This document shows, piece by piece, positions 42,336 through 50,725 of a DNA stretch of 56,560 nucleotides. Positions within the stretch are counted from its first letter, which is position 1. Every line of letters starts with the position of its first letter. The notes under the pieces are model-generated. The model was given only the letters and a program-made list of their open reading frames with translations, did no database searches and had not been told where the DNA came from. This DNA comes from Natronoarchaeum mannanilyticum. GTDB lineage: Archaea; Halobacteriota; Halobacteria; Halobacteriales; Natronoarchaeaceae. The stretch covers positions 1,381,232 through 1,437,791 of the forward strand of contig NZ_BAAADV010000001.1 of assembly GCF_039522665.1 (NCBI RefSeq), in the 5' to 3' direction. The translations under genes were made by a program, and so were the position numbers.

Positions 42336-42833
42336 TTGTACTCGAAGCCAGCGTTCGGACGGTATTAAATTCTTCCTTTTAGATCATGCAAGAATTGCGC
42401 AGAGACGCCTATAGGCAAAGAAAAGCGTTCTTAGTTGTTCGCTGAGACAACCGGGTCGTGGTGTTGAGTAATAGTGGGCCTAAAAGAGGCCCCGTCGCGG
42501 TCGTCGTCGGGAGAAAGCGGCGGCGGACCCGCGGCTCTCGACGGGGGCGGGTGTCGAGACGCAGGGAGTCGTCGCCATGTTGAACGGATCTACTCTCTTT
42601 GAGCTATTAAAGGCTTCCGAGTTCGACGCGGAATACGCCGCCGAGAGCGGCTCTCAGGTGTGTACGGTATGTGAACATGCCGTTCGAACGTCGAAAATCA
42701 GCCACGTTCGATCGGCGGAGGGCCGAACGTCAGGGGACCGCAATCGTTTCGGAGGGTCGAACGTCAGCGGGGCGTCGATCGTCGAGACGAATCGCGCGGA
42801 AGGCGGGACGAGTCGCGTGAAGGCGGGACGGCG
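42336..42833. other. 498-nt non-coding region between the PGF-CTERM gene and argG
   Basis: No supported gene. It contains the argG promoter, a GGGCCT-N5-AGGCCC hairpin (42476-42492) and a near-palindrome ACGGTATGT-GA-ACATGCCGT (42664-42683). It also holds a pair of 21-nt direct repeats with core CGAACGTCAG (42716-42736 and 42750-42770, two differences). Towards 42800-42840 AAGGCGGGACG occurs twice. Confidence 0.45.
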
Positions 42834-43553
42834 TCACGCCGATCGGCGCCGTCGGAGGGCGAACGCGGCCGCTCCCGCGACGGACGCGACGGCGGCACCG
42901 ACGCCGAAGCCGGGCAGGCTATCGGCCGGGCCGCCGGCGCCGGCATCGCCGTCACTGCGTTCCATCGTCGCCTCGAACCCGTCGAGCGACGTTCCGGCGT
43001 CCCAGGTGGCGCTCGCCTCGCCGTCGGCGTCGACCGACGGCGTCGCGCCCGCGAGCTCGTACCCGTCCGGGGCGACCAGCACGAACGGCCGGTCGGTGCC
43101 GTAGTTGCTCGCGAACGGCTCGGTCACGACCAGCCGGTCACCCTCGACGGCGGCGAGGTTCTCCCAGGTCGCGCTGTACCGGACGACGCCGACGTCGCCG
43201 CGCTCTTCGAGTGAGACGTCGGCCTCGTCGACCGGGACGCGCATCTCACGGTCGACCCGGTCGCTCGCGTTCCGTGCGACCGAGTCGAGCCGCGCGGCGT
43301 ACCGGCGCGTCGCGTTCTCCCGGGCCGATTCGTCGTTCCGCAGGGACGCGAACGCGTCCCGCTCGGCCTCGCTCGTCAGGTCGTACGTCGCGGTCAGGGT
43401 GACGACGGCGTCGCCGTCCGCCTGAACCTCGACCACGAGCGAGGGTTCGTCGTTCTCGTTCTGTTCGGGCTGTGCGACCGCGGGGCCGGCGACCGCACCG
43501 ATCGCCAGCGCCGTCGCGAGCGCGAGTGCTACGGCTCTGTGTGTTGATGGCAT
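42834..43553 (-). CDS. Secreted PGF-CTERM surface protein with DUF7345-like ectodomain
   Basis: A 239-aa protein with a Sec signal (HRAVALALATALAIGAVAGP) and a C-terminal PGF-CTERM tail (SLPGFGVGAAVASVAGAAAFALRRRRSA, key elements PGFG, hydrophobic span, RRRR). It should be cut and lipid-anchored by archaeosortase A. The ectodomain (DEPSLVVEVQADGDAVVTLTATYDL; GVVRYSATWENLAAVEGDRL; RPFVLVAPDGYELAGATPS, partial quotes) lines up with the ectodomain of the membrane regulator at 44596-45918. It is the second cistron after the coiled-coil gene (27 nt gap). Perhaps a surface ligand or decoy for the regulator. Confidence 0.8.
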   Translation of the reverse strand: MPSTHRAVALALATALAIGAVAGPAVAQPEQNENDEPSLVVEVQADGDAVVTLTATYDLTSEAERDAFASLRNDESARENATRRYAARLDSVARNASDRVDREMRVPVDEADVSLEERGDVGVVRYSATWENLAAVEGDRLVVTEPFASNYGTDRPFVLVAPDGYELAGATPSVDADGEASATWDAGTSLDGFEATMERSDGDAGAGGPADSLPGFGVGAAVASVAGAAAFALRRRRSA

Positions 43554-43580
43554 CGTTCTCGTCTGAAGTGGAGGGTAGTG

Positions 43581-44441
43581 TTACAGCTCGGTCGACGCGT
43601 TCGTCTCCGAGTCGGCGTCGACGCTGGTGACGTCGTCGTCGCTCTCGGCGCTGACGGTCGTCTCCGAGTCGGCCTCGGCGGTCGAGCCGTCGTCGGACTC
43701 GTTGTCGCCGCTCGTTTCGTTGTCCGTGCCCGCGTCGGCGTCGCCGCTCGCGTCGGCGTCCGCGCCGATGTTGATGCCGGGCACGTCGACGCTCACGTCG
43801 CCCTCGGCGTCGACGTCGACCTGCGCGGTCGGGCCGATCCCGACGCCGGCCTCGGCGCCGACGATCGAGCGGGCGTACGCGGAGACGTTCTCGCCGCCGA
43901 CGGCGGCGGCGCGCTGGCGCAGCGTCGCGATGGCGTCGAGGTCGACGCCGCTACGGTCGAGCGCGGTCTGGGGGAGCCCGCGGGCGACCGTCTCGCTGCT
44001 GGCGGCCAGCCGCGTCGCGGTCTTCTTCTCGGCCGCGACGACGGCCATCTCCGCGCGGAACTCGCCTTCGGTCATCGAGCCGTTCTCGTGGGCCTGCTCG
44101 AGCCGTTCCTCGCGCTGTTCGAGCTCCTCGATCCGCTGCTCGACGTCGGCGAGCTGGCCGGCGACCACGTCGCTCCGGGCGTTCGCGCTCGCGTTCTGGG
44201 CGATGCGCACGCCGAACGCGCGCTCTTCGATCTCGCCCTCGAACTCGGCCTCGGTGACGCCGACGACGCCGGCCATCTGCTCGCCGGGAGCCACACTACT
44301 GTTCGCGCTCGCGTTCGCGTTTGCCTGTGCGCCTGCGGTCGCGTCTGCCTGAGCGGGGGCCTGCCCTGCCGCGCCCACGGGAACCGCGACCGTGGCCGTG
44401 ATCAGGGCGACCAGCACCATCAGGGTCGTTGTGCGTCTCAT
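43581..44441 (-). CDS. Secreted Ala/Asp-rich coiled-coil protein (DUF7096-like)
   Basis: A 286-aa exported protein: signal MRRTTTLMVLVALITATVA, then an Asn/Ala/Gln-rich segment and SVAPGEQMAGVVGVTEAEFE. A clear coiled coil follows (about 85-135: QLADVEQRIEELEQREERLEQ), then AEMAVVAAEKKTATRLAA, and a 70-residue acidic Ser/Thr/Asp tail. It resembles the haloarchaeal DUF7096 layout. It has an unusually good Shine-Dalgarno (AGGAGGGG about 7 nt before the ATG) and a TATA box (CTTTATATTATC) about 32 nt upstream. The 18-bp shared element lies further upstream. Likely a surface protein in the same system as its two neighbours. Confidence 0.75.
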   Translation of the reverse strand: MRRTTTLMVLVALITATVAVPVGAAGQAPAQADATAGAQANANASANSSVAPGEQMAGVVGVTEAEFEGEIEERAFGVRIAQNASANARSDVVAGQLADVEQRIEELEQREERLEQAHENGSMTEGEFRAEMAVVAAEKKTATRLAASSETVARGLPQTALDRSGVDLDAIATLRQRAAAVGGENVSAYARSIVGAEAGVGIGPTAQVDVDAEGDVSVDVPGINIGADADASGDADAGTDNETSGDNESDDGSTAEADSETTVSAESDDDVTSVDADSETNASTEL

Positions 44442-44512
44442 CGCATCCCCTCCTTGTTGCCGGTTGATAATATAAAGGGCAGTCGCTGGCCCCGAATCAA
44501 CGTCCGTCTCGC

Positions 44513-44530
44513 CGAATTAACGCGGATTAA
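44513..44530 (-). promoter_or_regulatory. Shared upstream element, copy 2
   Basis: On the minus strand TTAATCCGCGTTAATTCG, identical at 16 of 18 positions to the element at 6336-6353. It lies about 40 nt upstream of the TATA box of the secreted coiled-coil gene, which suits an activator site. Confidence 0.5.
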
Positions 44531-44595
44531 AAACCGCTCACGTCGTGCGATTCGGTCGAATCTACTCGGATGTCTTCGCTGAACCGTCGAAGGAT

Positions 44596-45918
44596 TCATA
44601 TATGGTCTTCCTCCTCGTCGTCGTCCGGGAGCTTCAGCACGTTCTCGCGACCGAGGCGGAACGTCTCGAGCGCGCCCGACTCGCGCATCTCGCCGACGAC
44701 CTGGCTGGTCTTGGCCTCCGTCCAGCCCGTCTCCTCGACGAGTTCCTGCTGGCGCATCCGGCCGCCGTTGTCCGCCAGCACCTGCTGGACGCGCTCCTCG
44801 TTGCTCAGCAGTTCCGACGGCGGCCCGTCGCCCGCGGCGTCTTCGGCGTCGTCGTCCGTATCGTCCTCCTCGTCGTCCGCGCCGGCGGCGTCATCGACGT
44901 CCGAACCGGCGTCATCGTCGACCGTCCTGTCGTCCTCGACGTTGGCGGAGTTCGGATCGCGCGACGCCGCTACACCGCCCGCCCCAGCGGCTTCGTCGGC
45001 GTCGTCCCCGTTTCGCCGCAGGAACGCCAGGCCGCCGCCGGCCAGCGCGAGGAGCGCGAGCGCGGCGCCGATCCACAGCAGCGGCGATCCGCCGTCGTCG
45101 GTCCCGCCGGATGGGCCGTCGCCGCCGTCGTCGCTACCGCCGTCGTTGTCGCCACCACTGCCACTGGTTCCGTCGCCCGCCTCGACGACGACGCGGGGCT
45201 CGCCGGTGACGAAGTCGGTCTGGCTGCCGCGCCAGAGCACCGCGTCGTCCCGCTGCTCGTCGGCGTCGGGGGTCGCCGAGACGAGCCGGTACTCGCCGGG
45301 CCATCCGACGACGAGGCGCGTCTGGTCGTTCAGGTAGAATCCTTCGATCGCGTCGCCGATCCGCAGCCGATCGCCGTCGACGGCCGCGAAGCCGCGCCAC
45401 TCGAACGTGTACGTCAGGACGCCGTACTCCTGGGGAATCGTCTCCTTGGTCGCGCTGACGCCGAACTCGCCGGCGCTCATCTCGCGGCCGGTGGCGTTCT
45501 CGGCGCTCGCGACGGTTCGGTTCGTCCGGTTGGCGAATCTGGCGGTGTACTCGTCGGGGTTGGCCGCGACGTCGGCCTGGAGCTGTTCGAACGCCTCGGT
45601 CTCGTTGTCGTCGTTCAGCTCCGTCCAGTACTCGATCCGCCAGCGCGCCGATCCGTCGGCGTCGACCGAGATGGTCAGGCGCACGCTGTCGGGATCGATC
45701 TCCTGCTGGTACGCCGCTCCGATCGGCGGTCCGTCGGCCTGCGCCGCCGCGGACGCGGCGTCGAGTTCCGTCGTCGCCGCTCCGCCGTCCGCGACGCCGT
45801 CGGCCGTCGCGATCCCCACTCCGGCGACCGCGAGCAGGAGCGCCAGCGCGACGGTGGTCCCGGTCGCGACGCCGCGCAGACGCTCGGCCGTGCGGTCGCC
45901 CTCCGCTGTCGACTCCAT
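44596..45918 (-). CDS. Membrane-anchored winged-helix regulator with DUF7345-like ectodomain
   Basis: A 440-aa protein. An N-terminal membrane segment (about 20-40) leads to an extracellular domain (about 50-255) with strand motifs VRLTISVDADGSARWRIEYW and TYTFEWRGFAAVDGDRL. A Gly/Asp linker, a second membrane segment (LLWIGAALALLALAGGGLAFL) and a long acidic stretch follow. The C-terminal winged helix (SNEERVQQVLADNGGRMRQQELVEETGWTEAKTSQVV, key part RMRQQELVEETGWTEAKT) should lie in the cytoplasm. This is a one-protein sensor-regulator. The minus-strand TATA (GTTTTATGG near 45948-45956) is about 33 nt before the ATG. The next genes encode secreted partners, one with a related ectodomain. Confidence 0.82.
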   Translation of the reverse strand: MESTAEGDRTAERLRGVATGTTVALALLLAVAGVGIATADGVADGGAATTELDAASAAAQADGPPIGAAYQQEIDPDSVRLTISVDADGSARWRIEYWTELNDDNETEAFEQLQADVAANPDEYTARFANRTNRTVASAENATGREMSAGEFGVSATKETIPQEYGVLTYTFEWRGFAAVDGDRLRIGDAIEGFYLNDQTRLVVGWPGEYRLVSATPDADEQRDDAVLWRGSQTDFVTGEPRVVVEAGDGTSGSGGDNDGGSDDGGDGPSGGTDDGGSPLLWIGAALALLALAGGGLAFLRRNGDDADEAAGAGGVAASRDPNSANVEDDRTVDDDAGSDVDDAAGADDEEDDTDDDAEDAAGDGPPSELLSNEERVQQVLADNGGRMRQQELVEETGWTEAKTSQVVGEMRESGALETFRLGRENVLKLPDDDEEEDHI

Positions 45919-46074
45919 GTTCGACGGTCACTGCTCACCGGGCCCCATAAAACGTTCCGAGACGGGACCGGACACTACGGAAGCCGACAGGTTCGCTGGC
46001 GAAGGTGTTGCGGCGTGATCCGCTGCTGGACGTCTGTCGTCGCGAAAACGAGGTCAGAGGGAGGCGTTTGTCGA

Positions 46075-47151
46075 CTACTGGGGTTCGGGGTCGAACAGCT
46101 CGGGTCGCTCTTCGCCCGTGGCGTTGACCGTCGCCATGCAGCCCTTCCGGGCGACCCGGCTGAGCGCGTGGTCGACCAGCTTCACCGCGCCGGGGACCGG
46201 GAAGTCCATCGTCGCGACCGCACAGCTACCGGGCGCGACCGGCTTGGTCTGGACGTTGCGCTCCGGATCGGAGCTGAGCGCGCCCTCCGCCCAGATGTCG
46301 CTCCACACGTTCCCGATCGGGTGGAAGCTGCTGGTGAGGTTCGGCCCGCCGGTGACCATGAACACCCTGGCGGTCTGGCCCGTCTCGACCTCGGCGGCGT
46401 GGCCGTACCCGTCGGGGGTCATCGCGTACGCCTCGCCGTTCATCACGACGTAGGTCGGCTCCTCGGCCGCCATGGACTCCATGTCGAACTTGTGGTGGCC
46501 CTCGGCGCCCGTTTCTTTGTTGGTGTACAGCTCGTGCTGGCCGATGTACAGCTCCTGGTCGACCTCGGGGAGCCCCTCCTTCGGTTCGACGAGGATCATG
46601 CCGAACATACCCGCGCTGATGTGCATGTCCATGTTCGGCACGGCGCAGTGGTAGATGAACGCGCCGGGGTACTGGGCCTCGAACTTCAGGTGGGCCGTCT
46701 CGCCCGGGGAGGTCATCGTCGCCTCGGCGCCGCCGCCCGGCCCGTAGCACGCGTGGAAGTCGACGTTGTGGGGCAGGTCGTTCCCCTCGGGGTTCTCGAA
46801 GGTCACGTTGAGCGTATCGCCCTGGCGGACCCGGATGAACGGCCCCGGAACCTGCCCGTTGTAGGTCATGTACGTGAACGTGACGCCGTCCTCGACCTCG
46901 GCGGTCACCTCCTCGGGACGGAGCGTCACGTCGACCTCGGCGGGCTCGTCCCGGTCGATCGGATCCGGGATGTCGGTCGGCTCCGCCGCGACGCGGTCGA
47001 CGTCCAGCGTCGGCTCGGTCTGCTGGGGCTGGGGCTCCGTTTCGTTGGTCGGTTCCTCTGCGCTCGGCGCCTCGCCCGTACAGCCCGCCAGCGCGAGACC
47101 GGACATCGCGCCGGCGCCCTGGAGCACGCGTCGTCGGTTGGTGTCGAACAT
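46075..47151 (-). CDS. nirK: Copper-containing nitrite reductase NirK
   Basis: A 358-aa two-cupredoxin enzyme reducing nitrite to NO outside the cytoplasmic membrane. The N-terminus has a Tat motif (NRRRVLQGAG) and lipobox LAGC (Cys24). Copper ligands: HNVDFHAC, YHCAVPNMDMHISAGM (type 1 Cys, His and Met; type 2 His) and the second-domain His in SSFHPIGNVW. AGGAGG lies about 9 nt before the ATG, an uncommon strong Shine-Dalgarno. A NarO-like site is about 85 nt upstream. norB is on the same strand 233 nt upstream, so denitrification genes are paired. Confidence 0.95.
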   Translation of the reverse strand: MFDTNRRRVLQGAGAMSGLALAGCTGEAPSAEEPTNETEPQPQQTEPTLDVDRVAAEPTDIPDPIDRDEPAEVDVTLRPEEVTAEVEDGVTFTYMTYNGQVPGPFIRVRQGDTLNVTFENPEGNDLPHNVDFHACYGPGGGAEATMTSPGETAHLKFEAQYPGAFIYHCAVPNMDMHISAGMFGMILVEPKEGLPEVDQELYIGQHELYTNKETGAEGHHKFDMESMAAEEPTYVVMNGEAYAMTPDGYGHAAEVETGQTARVFMVTGGPNLTSSFHPIGNVWSDIWAEGALSSDPERNVQTKPVAPGSCAVATMDFPVPGAVKLVDHALSRVARKGCMATVNATGEERPELFDPEPQ

Positions 47152-47232
47152 TGGTGGGTCCTCCTACATGCACAGATTGGCGGTAGACCACCTTCAAGCG
47201 GGCAAATGATTCCCATTCGGCTGGCACGCCCG

Positions 47233-47244
47233 CGAATATGTTCA
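47233..47244 (-). promoter_or_regulatory. NarO-like site upstream of nirK
   Basis: CGAA-TATG-TTCA matches 7 of 8 fixed bases of the CGAA-N4-TTCG motif reported for the haloarchaeal anaerobic regulator NarO. It lies about 20 nt upstream of a weak TATA-like AATCATTTG. A CCCGTT...AACGGG stem at 47247-47271 adjoins it. Confidence 0.5.
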
Positions 47245-47384
47245 CACCCGTTTCCAGATCGTGAGAACGGGCTGACGGCCGTCAAAATAGTCCCGTCGAA
47301 TGGTGGGTCGGAGACCAAAGTGGCGGCAAAATCGGATGAAAACAGGACGACGGCGACCGACGGCGTCCGGCGGCGACCGACCGG

Positions 47385-49676
47385 TCAGTCGTCGCTCTCG
47401 ACCATCACGCGGTCGGAGACCGCCTGCTCGCTGGGATCGGTGCTACTGCCCCGCACCGCCCGGAGCTTCCCGACGACGTCCCAGCAGAAGATCGCCGTCC
47501 CGACGATGATCAGGGTGTCGCCGGGCATCCGCGCCCAGAACAGCGCCTGGACGAGCGGGCGCTCGTAGAACGCCAGGCTGCGGGCGACGGCGTAGCTCTC
47601 GGTGAACGCGGCCTCCAGCTGGAGGAAACCGACCGGCAGCACCGAGACGAACACCATCAGCGCCAGCCCGACGTTCCAGCACCAGAACGCCGCCCGGAGC
47701 TTGCGCTCGGACCACGTCGCGCTCTCGGTGGTGATCCGGAGCATGTACGTCGCCATGCCCAGCGCCAGGAAGCCGAAGGCGCCGAACATCGCGGCGTGGG
47801 CGTGGCCCACCGTGAGGTAGGTGCCGTGCTCGTAGTAGTTGATCAGCGGGAGATTGATGAAAAAGCCGAGCACGCCGGCGCCCACGAAGTTCCAGAACCC
47901 GCTGGCGATGATGAACATGAACGGCAGCTTGTAGGGGAACGTCTCGCCGGAGTCCGCCAGCGCGCGGTACTCGCCGATCGCCTCGAACAGGATGAAGATC
48001 AGCGGGATCAGCTCCAGCGTGGAGAACACCGACCCGAGCGGGATCCACACGTCGGGCTGGCCGATCCACCAGTAGTGGTGCGAGACGCCGATGACGCCGC
48101 TACCCATCACCAAAAGCGCCTCGAGGCCGACGGCCTTCTCCGCGGAGGCCTTCGAGAGCAGGTTCATCGACACCAGCGTCAGCCCGACGATGGCGACGAT
48201 GAAGAACTCGAAGGCGCCCTCGACCCACATGTGGACGACCCACCAGCGCCAGAACTCGGTGGTGACGATGTTGGTGTCGGGGGTGTAGAACATCCCCGCC
48301 ATGAACAGCAGGCCGATCGAGCCGCCCGCGTACAGGATCATGTGCGCGAGGCCGAAGCGGGGCTCGCGGTCCAGCAGCGGCTTGAACGCGCGGGCGACCA
48401 GCACCGCCCAGAGGGCGAAGCCGACCAGCAGGCCGATCTGCCAGACGCGGCCGACTTCGAGGTACTCCAGCCCCTCGTTGCCGAGCAGCCACCACAGCTC
48501 GCCCGGCAGGTAGCCGTTGGCGCCCAGCCAGATGCCGCTCATGCCGCCGACGGTGACGACGACGACCGCGGTGAGCAGCCCGTACACGTACTTCTTCTGG
48601 TTCTTGGGCTCGCGGCCGGTCAGCAGCGGTCCGAGGAACAGCCCGGCCCCGAGCCACAGCGCCGCGATCCACAGCACGCCCAGGTCGATGTGCCAGGTCT
48701 TCGCGATGGCGAACGGCAGCCACTGCAGGATGTCGAACCCGAGCAGCTCGCCGAGCCCGAAGAAGGCGTCGCGCTCGATGTAGAAGTGCGCCAGCAGCCC
48801 GCCCAGCAGCACCTGCGCTAAGAATAGCAGGGCCGAGACCGCGACGAACCCGAGCGCCGCGATCTGGCTCGGCGTCAGGTCGATCTCGTCGGGGTGGGGA
48901 ACGTCGATCCCCTCGGTGCTGGGTTCCGGCAGCTCGACCGCACGGTAGAGGTACACGCCCGCGCCCGCGCCCGCCACGAGCAACACCATGCTGATGACGC
49001 TCCAGGTCATCGCCGCGCCGCCCGGCGTGTTACCGGCGCCGGGTACGTAGGGCCACTCGTTGGTGTAGCTGTGGTCGGTGCCCGGCCGGTCGGCGTGAGA
49101 GATCCAGGCCGTCCACATCGCGAAGTCCGCGAACTCGCTGGCCTCCTCCTCGGACTCGATCATGCCCTCGGGGATCCCGCGCTCGGCCTCGCCGTCGTGG
49201 TAGCGTTCGACGTACTCCTCGCGGACCTGCTCGTGGGCGTACAGCTCGGCCTCGGAGTACTGGATCGGCCCTTCTGATCCCTCGACGTCGAGTTCTTCCT
49301 TCACAGTGGCGTCGATCGACGCCCGCTCGCCCGTGTCGAGCGCCTCGTACTCGGCGCCGTGGCGCTCCTGGGCGTAGTACTCCTTCATGTACTGGGTCTT
49401 GAGCTCCAGGGCGTCGGCGGTGTAGTCCTCGCCGTAGTACGCGCCGTTGCCCAGGATCGACCCGTGGTTCATCAGCCCGTTCGACTGGAACGATTTCTTG
49501 CCGTCCTGTACTTGCTGGTCCGTGACGATCGTCTGGCCGTCCGGTCCCACGACGGTGTCGGGGATCGGCGGCTCCTGCTGGTAGGCCAGCGCCGCGCCGG
49601 CCCCCATCACGACCAGGTTGAACACGAAGACGACGACCAGCGCCTTCGCGAGAGTCTGTCTGGTGACTCGCATCAC
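47385..49676 (-). CDS. norB: Quinol-type nitric oxide reductase (qNor, NorB/NorZ)
   Basis: A 763-aa haem-copper-superfamily enzyme that reduces NO to N2O using quinol. The N-terminal extension (about 1-230) with a first membrane span and a periplasmic domain (GSILGNGAYYGEDYTADAL) replaces the separate cytochrome c subunit. The catalytic part has haem and FeB ligands in WRWWVVHMWVEGAFEFF, GVSHHYWWIG and TYLTVGHAHAAMFGAFGF. It detoxifies or respires the NO made by NirK. A TATA-like GTAAAAAAACG lies about 30 nt before the ATG, with an exact NarO-type box 33 nt further upstream. Confidence 0.95.
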   Translation of the reverse strand: MMRVTRQTLAKALVVVFVFNLVVMGAGAALAYQQEPPIPDTVVGPDGQTIVTDQQVQDGKKSFQSNGLMNHGSILGNGAYYGEDYTADALELKTQYMKEYYAQERHGAEYEALDTGERASIDATVKEELDVEGSEGPIQYSEAELYAHEQVREEYVERYHDGEAERGIPEGMIESEEEASEFADFAMWTAWISHADRPGTDHSYTNEWPYVPGAGNTPGGAAMTWSVISMVLLVAGAGAGVYLYRAVELPEPSTEGIDVPHPDEIDLTPSQIAALGFVAVSALLFLAQVLLGGLLAHFYIERDAFFGLGELLGFDILQWLPFAIAKTWHIDLGVLWIAALWLGAGLFLGPLLTGREPKNQKKYVYGLLTAVVVVTVGGMSGIWLGANGYLPGELWWLLGNEGLEYLEVGRVWQIGLLVGFALWAVLVARAFKPLLDREPRFGLAHMILYAGGSIGLLFMAGMFYTPDTNIVTTEFWRWWVVHMWVEGAFEFFIVAIVGLTLVSMNLLSKASAEKAVGLEALLVMGSGVIGVSHHYWWIGQPDVWIPLGSVFSTLELIPLIFILFEAIGEYRALADSGETFPYKLPFMFIIASGFWNFVGAGVLGFFINLPLINYYEHGTYLTVGHAHAAMFGAFGFLALGMATYMLRITTESATWSERKLRAAFWCWNVGLALMVFVSVLPVGFLQLEAAFTESYAVARSLAFYERPLVQALFWARMPGDTLIIVGTAIFCWDVVGKLRAVRGSSTDPSEQAVSDRVMVESDD

Positions 49677-49738
49677 CAGATGGTTCGCCCCCCTCGTTTT
49701 TTTACGGCGCTCCGGTTCCCGACCGCCGACAACCCCGC

Positions 49739-49750
49739 CGAACGTGTTCG
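49739..49750 (-). promoter_or_regulatory. NarO-type box upstream of norB
   Basis: CGAA-CGTG-TTCG is an exact match to CGAA-N4-TTCG, extended by GC on each side (49737-49752). It lies about 33 nt upstream of the norB TATA box, an activator position. It is also 106 nt before the divergent small membrane protein gene. Confidence 0.6.
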
Positions 49751-49855
49751 GCGCAGTTCAGGGGCCACAAAATGAGGGGTGGCGCTTCCGGCGCCGTCGA
49801 GCGAGCGATTCGGTCACCGGTGTCTTTTTGTCGTCAGCGCGGAAACGAAACGAGT

Positions 49856-50050
49856 ATGATAGATTCGCGCGGCGACATGGACGTCGAGGGGCTGCTCCGG
49901 ATCGTCCTCGTGCTCGTGATCCTGCTGCTCGTCCTGGAAGTCCTCGGGGAAGTGTTCGGCCTGCTGTTCGGTATCCTCGAGTTCCTGCAGCCGCTGATAC
50001 TGCTGGCGGTCGCCGCCTTGCTGGTGCTGTGGCTCGCCGACCGGCTGTAG
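49856..50050 (+). CDS. Small hydrophobic membrane protein (64 aa)
   Basis: MIDSRGDMDVEGLLRIVLVL is followed by an almost continuous Leu/Val/Ile stretch with a short break (GEVFGLLFGILEFLQ), giving two membrane helices. It resembles short uncharacterised haloarchaeal membrane proteins. The T-rich TATA-like GTGTCTTTTTG near 49820-49830, about 30 nt upstream, supports the ATG at 49856. Function unknown. Confidence 0.65.
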   Translation: MIDSRGDMDVEGLLRIVLVLVILLLVLEVLGEVFGLLFGILEFLQPLILLAVAALLVLWLADRL

Positions 50051-50161
50051 CCATCTGGCCGTCGGCGTCGAACGCCGCCGATCACCAACCGTCCCGCCAC
50101 CGACCGAACGCCGCCCGCCGTCGATCGCTACGCTCTTTTCCTCCCGTCCGTTACCTCGACC

Positions 50162-50671
50162 GTGTTCAGCCTGAACGCGCCCGTTCCCGGACGAGTGTCC
50201 GCCCTGGCCTCGCGGCTCCACCCGGAGCTGACGGGCTTCGACTCGATCCGGGAGCGCCACTCGATCCTCGTCAAGCGCCTGGGCGACGGCGCCGGCGTCG
50301 GCGGGTTCCACCGTCTCGCCGAGCAGGCCCGCACCGCGCTCGCCGGCGCACCCGCCGCGGAGGCCCGCATCTCGGAGGTCGACGTCTTCGAGAACCCGCC
50401 CAACGGCGCCGCGCCGGTCGTCTACCTCGCCGTCGAGAGCCCCGGCCTCGATCGCATCCACCGCACGCTCGTCGACGAGCTCGGCGCGATCAAGGGGCTG
50501 GAGGGCCCCGACTACACGATGCACGTCACGCTGGCCCGCGGCGGCGATCCGGAGGCGGCGCGGCGACTCGCCGAGCGGGAGATCGAGCCGATCGAGTGGA
50601 CAGTGTCCGAGTTAGAGTTCTGGGATGCGAGCCGGGCGGAAGTGGTGCGGAGCGTTTCGCTGCCGGCGTGA
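50162..50671 (+). CDS. 2'-5' RNA ligase / cyclic phosphodiesterase-like protein
   Basis: A 169-aa 2H-phosphoesterase-fold protein. Two His motifs are expected: the first reads RERHSILVKRL, the second YTMHVTLARGG (H-x-T). The latter is canonical and the former is HSI rather than H-x-T, so the first motif is weak. These enzymes act on 2'-5' or 2',3'-cyclic phosphate ends of RNA. The start is GTG at 50162 (MFSLNAPVPGRVSALASRL). Confidence 0.78.
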   Translation: MFSLNAPVPGRVSALASRLHPELTGFDSIRERHSILVKRLGDGAGVGGFHRLAEQARTALAGAPAAEARISEVDVFENPPNGAAPVVYLAVESPGLDRIHRTLVDELGAIKGLEGPDYTMHVTLARGGDPEAARRLAEREIEPIEWTVSELEFWDASRAEVVRSVSLPA

Positions 50672-50725
50672 TGCTCGCCGAGACTGGCATCCCGGACAAC
50701 GGGTCGCAGTGCTCGTCCCAGACGA

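Noticed and set aside
44545-47568. A 1007-codon plus-strand open frame
   Set aside because: Antisense to the membrane regulator and nirK; no domain content, and its composition is a mirror of acidic codons on the other strand.
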